A stretch of 7,368 nucleotides of DNA, taken from positions 2,175-9,542 of the forward strand of contig PBPJ01000056.1 of NCBI GenBank assembly GCA_002725495.1, written 5' to 3'. The translations under genes were made by a program, and so were the position numbers. Source of the DNA: Candidatus Woesearchaeota archaeon (lineage in GTDB: Archaea > Nanobdellota > Nanobdellia > UBA10117 > ARS21). The notes under the pieces were generated by a model. The model was not told the origin of the DNA and did not search any database. It worked only from the letters and a program-made list of their open reading frames with translations. This document shows, one piece after another, positions 1 to 5,097 of the stretch. Within the stretch, counting starts at the first letter, position 1. Every line of letters starts with the position of its first letter.

Positions 1-584
1 TTTACTCTTTGTGGATCTAATCCATATCTTCTACCATATGCAGTTAAATCATTATCTTCATAATAACCATCATAGTAGTTTTCATAATCTCTTTCAGGTA
101 AAGCTTCTGTACTTTCTTTAAATCTTTTTAAACCCTCCGATGTTTCTCTAAAAATAACATTACCCTCCTGATCATATAAATATCTATACTCGTTATCTTG
201 TGCAACAGCTTTGCTGGCCTTTACAACTTTATTATTTTGTATAGGTTTTAAAGCACCATTGTTATCAACACATGAAATATCCACATAGTTAACATAGTCT
301 GAAGGTAAAGATAATTGCAATGTACTGTTTAATTCAATCTCTATTGCTTTTTCTGAATGAAATATATCATAACTAAATTCTTGAACTGATCTCTGGGCCC
401 AGAAAGCAACATCATATCTTTGTATTTTAGGTAATACTTTACCGTCACCAGTATAACCAACTATAAAGTTATTTATTATGTCATTTAAATTAACACGGCT
501 ATAATATCCGGGTATTGCTAATCCTGTTCCGCCGTCTAATGCAGAATAATTATCTACGTCTAAAGGTTTTCTTGATATTGCCAT
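1..584 (-). CDS. Putative head-tail connector/ring-type virion protein (3' end missing)
   Basis: The reading frame starts at the ATG read from 584 down to 582 and stays open to the left edge, giving 194 residues without a stop, so the C-terminus is missing. The start is supported by its TAATG overlap with the stop of the upstream 248-residue gene. Features seen: a Gly-rich leader (residues 18-30), a helix containing IINNF (36-40), a helix with AFWAQRSVQEFSYDIF (60-75), a strand-rich part with LPSDYVNYVDIS (93-104), then a charged, Tyr-rich stretch (about 165-189) with acidic residues up to 179. A short helical N-terminus followed by a beta segment with an LPxDYxxY motif resembles phage structural proteins encoded just after capsid and connector genes, including those of environmental marine phages; this is from memory, not a search. 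Position suggests a role at the portal vertex or tail. Precise function is unknown. Confidence 0.72.
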   Translation of the reverse strand, partial: MAISRKPLDVDNYSALDGGTGLAIPGYYSRVNLNDIINNFIVGYTGDGKVLPKIQRYDVAFWAQRSVQEFSYDIFHSEKAIEIELNSTLQLSLPSDYVNYVDISCVDNNGALKPIQNNKVVKASKAVAQDNEYRYLYDQEGNVIFRETSEGLKRFKESTEALPERDYENYYDGYYEDNDLTAYGRRYGLDPQRV

Positions 585-586
585 TA
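582..586 (-). promoter_or_regulatory. TAATG stop/start overlap (translational coupling site)
   Basis: Read on the minus strand, bases 586 to 582 are TAATG. The TAA ends the 248-residue gene and its last A is the A of the next ATG. No Shine-Dalgarno-like sequence precedes this ATG, so re-initiation by ribosomes that have just terminated is the simplest way the downstream gene would be translated. The overlap is seen directly; coupling is inferred. Confidence 0.75.
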
Positions 587-1330
587 TTGTTCAGTTGCTT
601 GTAGTTGTTGATCTTTTCCTTGCGCAAAGCCCGCTATATCAGCTTGTTTTATTACAACACCTGCATAAGAAAGTATTTTAATTATTAAATTATTTTCTTC
701 AGAAGGATGCAATCTAAAATCATAAGATTTAGCTATAGCATTATAATCATCAGTAGCAGGATTAAAAACTGTACTATCATATATAGGTTCATTTGGAACA
801 CCACTTGCTATTTGAGAAGCTGTAGGCATTGCATAACCCCATTTAGGATTGAAAGGTTTTTTAAGATAATCTATAGTTACTCCTGATGTAATTGAAGAGG
901 GATATAATCTTATACCCCCTTCAACTAATGCATATACAGGCTGTGTTTTTACAGGATAGGTTAAAGGAGATAAAGTTATAAATTTTAAATCCTCATGAGA
1001 AACTAAATCCGCTACAACATCATCAACGTTTACAACACCTAATTTATAAAAATCAGTTGGAAAAGTAAATGTAGTTCCTGATTGTGAAAGAGTTGCATTA
1101 GCATAAAATACATTTATTTTTTCAGAATTTGTTAATACTGGATCTGAAAAATCTGTTTTTATTTCAATTTGACTTTCATAAGCAACTTGTTTATTAAAAT
1201 AACTTTCAAATATTTCATTTTGTGCAAGTGCAGCTAATCTATTAAACTCTTCAGGTGTTATATATCCTCTGTTATCTTTATTTATTATAACAAGAACTGT
1301 TTGGTATACATTGTTTATATTTACAGCCAT
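584..1330 (-). CDS. Putative head-tail connector/ring-type virion protein
   Basis: Complete 248-residue gene, ATG to TAA. The N-terminus (residues 5-45) is helical and contains NVYQTVLVIINKDNRGYITP followed by EEFNRLAALAQNEIFESYF. This helix, RGYITP turn, helix pattern recurs in virion proteins of marine and crAss-like phages as I remember them. Residues 50-160 are mostly beta strands, including FTFPTDFYKLGVV (88-100), GGIRLYPSSITSGVTIDYLKKP (138-159, two strands and a turn), and the C-terminus is a helix (about 212-232) with a Gln-rich tail. There is no signal peptide, membrane segment or enzymatic motif. It sits 56 bases after the 255-residue gene and overlaps the next gene by one base, so the two are probably translated together. 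The most likely role is an adaptor or ring protein below the portal. Family membership in phage structural genes is fairly secure; the exact role is inference. Confidence 0.78.
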   Translation of the reverse strand: MAVNINNVYQTVLVIINKDNRGYITPEEFNRLAALAQNEIFESYFNKQVAYESQIEIKTDFSDPVLTNSEKINVFYANATLSQSGTTFTFPTDFYKLGVVNVDDVVADLVSHEDLKFITLSPLTYPVKTQPVYALVEGGIRLYPSSITSGVTIDYLKKPFNPKWGYAMPTASQIASGVPNEPIYDSTVFNPATDDYNAIAKSYDFRLHPSEENNLIIKILSYAGVVIKQADIAGFAQGKDQQLQATEQ

Positions 1331-1349
1331 TTATATTGTTTTAATTAGT

Positions 1350-1380
1350 TGATATAGGGCTGATTTCTCGCCCTATATCA
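1350..1380 (-). terminator. Perfect 11-bp intergenic hairpin, possible terminator or RNA-processing site
   Basis: Bases 1350-1360 (TGATATAGGGC) and 1370-1380 (GCCCTATATCA) are perfect reverse complements separated by a 9-base loop. The hairpin begins six bases after the TAA of the 255-residue gene (lowest base 1387) and ends 19 bases before the ATG of the 248-residue gene at 1330. On the transcribed (minus) strand the stem is followed by ACTAATTAAAAC, which is not a U-tract, so a classical intrinsic terminator is unlikely. It may act as a weak terminator, as a 3'-end stabiliser for the upstream message, or as a processing signal. The structure is certain from the sequence; the function is not. 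Confidence 0.6.
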
Positions 1381-1386
1381 TTTGCA

Positions 1387-2154
1387 TTACGATAATTTTT
1401 TCGTAATAGATTTCATTAAATCAACGCCTGGATCGGTTTTAAAATATTGTGCTAATGCACCATAAGGATTTTGATCAAATGGTACTTGCATTATTTTTTT
1501 ACCATTAGCAAATCTAAATATAGTATTATCATCTGTTAATTCTATAATACCGCGTTCAACAGCTCTATTTGCTAAATTACGTAATTTAATATCTTCATCT
1601 TTAGAAACTTCTATGAAAAGTTCAGGGTCTTTTTTAGCAAATAAATAAGCATCTCTTTTTAATTCTTTTGTGCTCATATTTGCTACAGCAGATCCTAATT
1701 CTGTTCTCATTACTGCTTCTAAGTGTTCTATATCTAAACTTTTAACTAAATTTAAAGCTTCTAACTCAAATTCAATATTATCAACTTCATCCATAGCTTC
1801 AGCTTCTTCATCAATTTCAGTCCATATTTCACCTGCTTTAGGATGATATAAGGATAAAAGCTTTTGTAAAGATTGTTGATGTTTAGGAACTTCTAAAATA
1901 CCGTCTAAAAAAACTACGTGAGCTAGAGTTGCATTGCCTTTTTGTTCATCTACAAATAATGATTTTTGATTACTTGCATATCTTATTTCTCTTTGTTCAC
2001 CTAATTCTTCATCAAACCATAATAAAGGTTTTCTTGCGGTATGCTTAGATTGTATTGTCCAACTAAGAGGTGCTTTACCTCCAGTTAGCATATATGTTCT
2101 ATCTTTTATCTGCCAATTTTTTTCAATTTTTGGCACTTTAGTTTTTGTTTCCAT
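1387..2154 (-). CDS. Conserved phage protein of unknown function next to the capsid gene
   Basis: Complete 255-residue gene, ATG to TAA. I cannot assign a function. The N-terminal third (residues 12-95) is predicted to be mainly beta strands, with a notable LLWFDEE (44-50), REIRYASNQKSLFVDEQKG (55-73) and HVVFLDGILEVP (79-90). A strongly acidic stretch follows (109-132), then helices (133-201) containing ELKRDAYLFAKKDPELFIEV. The end of the protein, about residues 186-226, reads as helix, helix and a two-strand hairpin with RGIIEL and ANGKKIMQVPFDQNPYGA, a layout like a winged helix. No catalytic motif, signal peptide, membrane segment or cysteine is present. Proteins with this type of N-terminal segment occur next to capsid genes in environmental marine phages as I recall them. 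Its place between capsid and connector genes suggests a minor virion or head-completion protein. It is bracketed by two hairpins and may be expressed at a different level from the capsid gene. Confidence 0.75.
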   Translation of the reverse strand: METKTKVPKIEKNWQIKDRTYMLTGGKAPLSWTIQSKHTARKPLLWFDEELGEQREIRYASNQKSLFVDEQKGNATLAHVVFLDGILEVPKHQQSLQKLLSLYHPKAGEIWTEIDEEAEAMDEVDNIEFELEALNLVKSLDIEHLEAVMRTELGSAVANMSTKELKRDAYLFAKKDPELFIEVSKDEDIKLRNLANRAVERGIIELTDDNTIFRFANGKKIMQVPFDQNPYGALAQYFKTDPGVDLMKSITKKLS

Positions 2155-2187
2155 AATAATATAATATAATAAAATTAATAATAAGAA

Positions 2188-2214
2188 TTACCCCCAAGAA
2201 AAACTCGGGGGTAA
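2188..2214 (-). terminator. Rho-independent-type terminator after the major capsid gene
   Basis: Bases 2188-2195 (TTACCCCC) pair perfectly with 2207-2214 (GGGGGTAA), enclosing 11 bases; two more pairs can form inside after one mismatch, leaving an AAAAA/UUUUU loop. The five consecutive G-C pairs stand out in an otherwise almost purely AT intergenic region of 74 bases. On the transcribed strand the stem begins 14 bases past the capsid stop codon and is followed by TAATTCTTATTATTAATTTTA, which is U-rich but broken by A residues. This suggests a partial terminator that lets some transcripts through, a common way to make more capsid protein than downstream proteins. No obvious new promoter follows before the next gene, which favours read-through. 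Confidence 0.72.
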
Positions 2215-2228
2215 AACTTACATAAATA

Positions 2229-3764
2229 TTAAGCGTCTTTAAATAATACGAAATTATTTGCACCCTGAACGATTAAGCATCTTTCAGATAAATAGTGCAT
2301 TCTCATTTCATCAATTGGAGAACTAGATGGCCCACCAACAGAACCTGTAACCCAAGACTTCATTTTTCTATTTTCAGTCTCAGAAGCTCTATATCTGATG
2401 TGTAAGAATGGTCTCTTGATATTTTGACCAAGGACTTGATCGTAAACTGTAGAAGTACCAGCAGGCACCAATACACCTTCGATGTCACCAAAACCTCCTC
2501 TTGTAGAGAAGTCATTTAAGTATTTCCAGTCTGTTTTATAGAAGTCATAAGAACCTCTTCTATAGCCTGTAAAACCTAAGTTTAGTGCCATATCTTCACT
2601 ATTATTAAATACTCCAAAAGAAGTACCTCCAGAATATCCGCCATTTTGCTGAGCAAGAATGTCATCAATTTCTAAAGATAGGTTTCTATCTAAGAAAAGC
2701 ATGTTTTCTTCAATAGCGCCTTGCTTATCTAATTGTACTAGAACTGCGTCAAAATCAGTTAACGCACCTCCACCACCACCAGCTTGTGCTCCAAATCCTG
2801 AATATACGTTTCCTCTTGCTTCAATAGCTTCAAAGAAACCTTCAGTACCTTTAGCAGTAGCTGTAAGTGCAGAATCATAAAAATTTAAAGTAGCTCCAGT
2901 GTTTAATTGCTTGACACCTTCAACCATTGACATTTCAAGATAGTCTTCAAATCTCAATCTGTTTTCATGCTCTGATTTTAAATACCATAAGTATCCGCTA
3001 GCTCCATTTTCAGAAGTAACTTCAATCCAACCAATCTGTGCAGTATCAGAACCATTAATTGAATAATGTTCTTTTAAAATTACAGGGCTGTTGGTAAAAG
3101 TTGCATAACTTGGATCTAGTTTTTCAGTAAAGTTTCCAGATCCTTTTGCAAATTCAGAACCATAAGCAAGTGCAGTAAATCTTTGTGCAGTTGTTATTGC
3201 AGGAACAGCTCCGTAAGATTTAACTTGGAAGTATTGTCCGCTAACATTAGTAACTACACCTTTAATTACAGCACCTGTACCACCAATTGCAGAGGTAGCA
3301 CTTGTTTGAGCTTGAATCATAACTGTTTGACCTTTCTTAAAGTTAACAGCTGTTGTACCTTGAGTAGTAACACCTAAACTAGTTGGTTGTGAAGTTGGAA
3401 CAAAAAAGTTTCCAATATTACCACCAGTAGTTACAGCTGAAGCCGCAGCAGGAGTTGTTCCTGAAGTTGGCATTGTGCCAGCGTTACTTAAGTAAACGAT
3501 ATTTGCATATCTTGTATGCAATCTACCTTGCTCAGTCCAAATAATTTGGTCTGAAGTAGATGGCATTTCCGCAGATACCATACGTAAGAAAGAACCGATA
3601 GATCTGTTTCCATATCTTTCAACTTCTTGCTCGTATACATCTGGTAAAAACTGTTGAGCCCACATATTAAATGAGCTGTCAGTAAAATCAATATAATTTC
3701 CTGCATATAATGCTTTTGTTTGAGTCGGTTGTAAAGCCGCAGGAATTCCACTTGTAAAAGCCAT
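2229..3764 (-). CDS. Major capsid protein (probable HK97 fold)
   Basis: Complete 511-residue gene that would form the icosahedral shell. The product is identified from its place right after the scaffold-like gene, its length, and its sequence character. The N-terminus has AALQPTQTKALYAG (9-22), a helix with MWAQQFLPDVYEQEVERYGN (34-53), and RMVSAEMPSTSDQIIW (61-76). Residues about 100-210 form a Thr/Ala/Gly-rich beta segment with FKKGQTVMIQAQ (142-153) and GVVTNVSGQYFQVKSYG (169-185), which may be an inserted surface or E-loop-associated domain. Residues 255-320 are helical (spine-helix candidate), followed by a run of five Gly (329-333), then a mixed core containing NMLFLDRNLSLEIDDIL (354-370) and a C-terminal beta part ending in RCLIVQGANNFVLFKDA. 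No cleavage site for a prohead protease is evident. There is one cysteine (496). The ATG is preceded by TTTAAATTTTTAAAAA with no Shine-Dalgarno, 17 bases after the scaffold stop. G+C is visibly higher than in the neighbours. Confidence 0.87.
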   Translation of the reverse strand: MAFTSGIPAALQPTQTKALYAGNYIDFTDSSFNMWAQQFLPDVYEQEVERYGNRSIGSFLRMVSAEMPSTSDQIIWTEQGRLHTRYANIVYLSNAGTMPTSGTTPAAASAVTTGGNIGNFFVPTSQPTSLGVTTQGTTAVNFKKGQTVMIQAQTSATSAIGGTGAVIKGVVTNVSGQYFQVKSYGAVPAITTAQRFTALAYGSEFAKGSGNFTEKLDPSYATFTNSPVILKEHYSINGSDTAQIGWIEVTSENGASGYLWYLKSEHENRLRFEDYLEMSMVEGVKQLNTGATLNFYDSALTATAKGTEGFFEAIEARGNVYSGFGAQAGGGGGALTDFDAVLVQLDKQGAIEENMLFLDRNLSLEIDDILAQQNGGYSGGTSFGVFNNSEDMALNLGFTGYRRGSYDFYKTDWKYLNDFSTRGGFGDIEGVLVPAGTSTVYDQVLGQNIKRPFLHIRYRASETENRKMKSWVTGSVGGPSSSPIDEMRMHYLSERCLIVQGANNFVLFKDA

Positions 3765-3781
3765 TTTTTAAAAATTTAAAG

Positions 3782-5071
3782 TTATTTATTCCATTTTATG
3801 CGCAATTTATTTGAAGAATTTGATGGAACAACTCTAACAGGATTATTTGATATATTACCTGCTGCAGAAGCATCTGCTCTTGGTGACATATCAATATTTT
3901 TAGATTCTTTAATGGATTGTTGTAAAGCATCGGCACGGCCTTGCTCATAAAAATGATTTGCTATTTTGTCAACATTTTGTGCTGCAAATAAAGCTCTATG
4001 ATAACCTAAAGGGTTTCTCATATCTCCATTTTTATCTAAATATTGTCCTATTACATTTGCTAAATCAGACTGATTTTCTTTAACTTTTTGTTTATTTTCA
4101 ACTTTATATCTATATTTTTTATCCCCGACTTTGAAATCAAAACCTTTGAACTCGTCATCAAAAAGCTTATTTGTTTTAGATATAAAACTTTTTTTATTTT
4201 TTTCAGTTAATTCTTCAATCTTTTTGCTTTCATTATAAAAGTCATAAGCTTTTTTATATTCTTCAGGCAATTCTTGCTTTCTTAACTTAAGATCAGCATA
4301 GTATTTTTGCTTAGAATCTGAAAAATGCTTTTGAGCTTTATATAATTCTTCTTTAAAAGCTAATTGCTTAGCTTTAATATCTTGAGGTTCGTCCTCATCT
4401 TCAGAATAATTAAATTCTTTTTGCATAAGGAACGATAAATCCTCATTATTTAAATGAGGTTTTGTAGATCTATAATATTCATAGACCAAAGAGGTTGCGT
4501 CCATAGAAGAATAATCTTTATTTAAATTAACATAATCTTCTAAGGAACCTCCGGTTTCATCCATAAATTGTACTAATTTTTGAATGTTTTCTGGTAATTC
4601 TTGTGTTTTATTTTCCTGTAATACTTCTTCTTGTTCTTCTGTGGGGTCGGCATCTTCAGTGCCTGTATCCACTCGTGTCTCGTCAGTACTATCTTTTTCA
4701 TCTGTAACAAGTTCTATAGGTGATTCTATTTCTTGCCCTTGTTCTTCTTCGTTACCTTTATTTTTTTCTTCTTGTTTATTTTCTCCGGTAACTTCTTTAG
4801 ACTCTTCTTTGTTTTCTTTTTGAACTTCTTTGCTAGCTTCGGATCCGTCGCGTACAGATACCTCATTTGTGCTTTGCTTTTGAACGGCATCTTCTTTTTG
4901 TTTAGGTGGTTTATCTAAATTAACTTTATAAACTCCATCTTCTTGAAGTCCATATTCAGGATTTACTTCTCCTTCTTTTATAGCTGCATCTAATACAGCT
5001 GCTTCTTTTTCTTGCGGAGAAGTTTCTTTTGTATCTTCAACCGCTTTAACTGTTACTTGTTCTTCTTTCAT
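3782..5071 (-). CDS. Putative capsid scaffolding protein
   Basis: Complete 429-residue gene lying between portal and capsid genes, the usual place for a scaffold. The first ~157 residues are low-complexity and almost all Glu, Lys, Gln, Asp, Thr and Ser, strongly acidic overall and probably disordered. A structured helical part follows: ENIQKLVQFMDETGGSLEDY (161-180), a DYSSMDATSLVYEYYRSTKP segment (186-205), an acidic SEDEDEPQD (223-231), long charged helices (232-300), KGFDFKVGDKKYRYKV (309-324), and an Ala-rich helix with AAQNVDKIANHFYEQGRADA (363-382). The tail (394-429) is flexible and ends in the basic KLRIKWNK. An acidic helical body with a basic C-terminal tip that could touch the inner capsid surface is what phage scaffolds typically look like. 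There are no cysteines, membrane segments or protease motifs, so a fused protease is not supported. It starts 26 bases after the portal stop. The alternative is an internal minor capsid protein; scaffold is inferred from context and architecture. Confidence 0.8.
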   Translation of the reverse strand: MKEEQVTVKAVEDTKETSPQEKEAAVLDAAIKEGEVNPEYGLQEDGVYKVNLDKPPKQKEDAVQKQSTNEVSVRDGSEASKEVQKENKEESKEVTGENKQEEKNKGNEEEQGQEIESPIELVTDEKDSTDETRVDTGTEDADPTEEQEEVLQENKTQELPENIQKLVQFMDETGGSLEDYVNLNKDYSSMDATSLVYEYYRSTKPHLNNEDLSFLMQKEFNYSEDEDEPQDIKAKQLAFKEELYKAQKHFSDSKQKYYADLKLRKQELPEEYKKAYDFYNESKKIEELTEKNKKSFISKTNKLFDDEFKGFDFKVGDKKYRYKVENKQKVKENQSDLANVIGQYLDKNGDMRNPLGYHRALFAAQNVDKIANHFYEQGRADALQQSIKESKNIDMSPRADASAAGNISNNPVRVVPSNSSNKLRIKWNK

Positions 5072-5097
5072 AATATTTAATAAAATAGTTTAATAAT

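Noticed and set aside
2659..2880. Plus-strand 73-residue frame with a run of prolines
   Set aside because: Antisense of the Gly-rich stretch of the capsid gene; Pro run mirrors the Gly run.
3183..3377. Plus-strand Cys/Ser/Asn-rich 64-residue frame
   Set aside because: Antisense shadow of the Thr/Ala-rich capsid segment; no supporting features.
3488..3751. Minus-strand 87-residue frame overlapping the start of the capsid gene in another frame
   Set aside because: It lies entirely inside the capsid coding region with no independent start signal, and its Leu/Tyr-rich translation resembles no phage protein I know.
3777..3806. Possible Bacteroidota-type promoter before the capsid gene: TAACTTTA (minus strand, 3784-3777) with a TTG 18 bases upstream
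   Set aside because: The final G of the TAnnTTTG box is missing, the -33 box is partial and the spacing is slightly short. In DNA this AT-rich such matches are expected by chance.
4584..4823. Plus-strand Ser/Cys-rich 79-residue frame
   Set aside because: Antisense artefact of the same acidic low-complexity region; composition is explained fully by the opposite strand.
4733..4918. Plus-strand 61-residue frame that looks like a very hydrophobic, Phe-rich membrane peptide
   Set aside because: It is the antisense of the Glu/Lys-rich arm of the scaffold-like protein; GAA/AAA codons read backwards give Phe and Ser. It has no start context and no neighbour on that strand.
3782..5071. Fused prohead protease in the scaffold gene
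   Set aside because: The N-terminal half is low-complexity and acidic with no Ser/His catalytic motif, so a protease domain cannot be supported.
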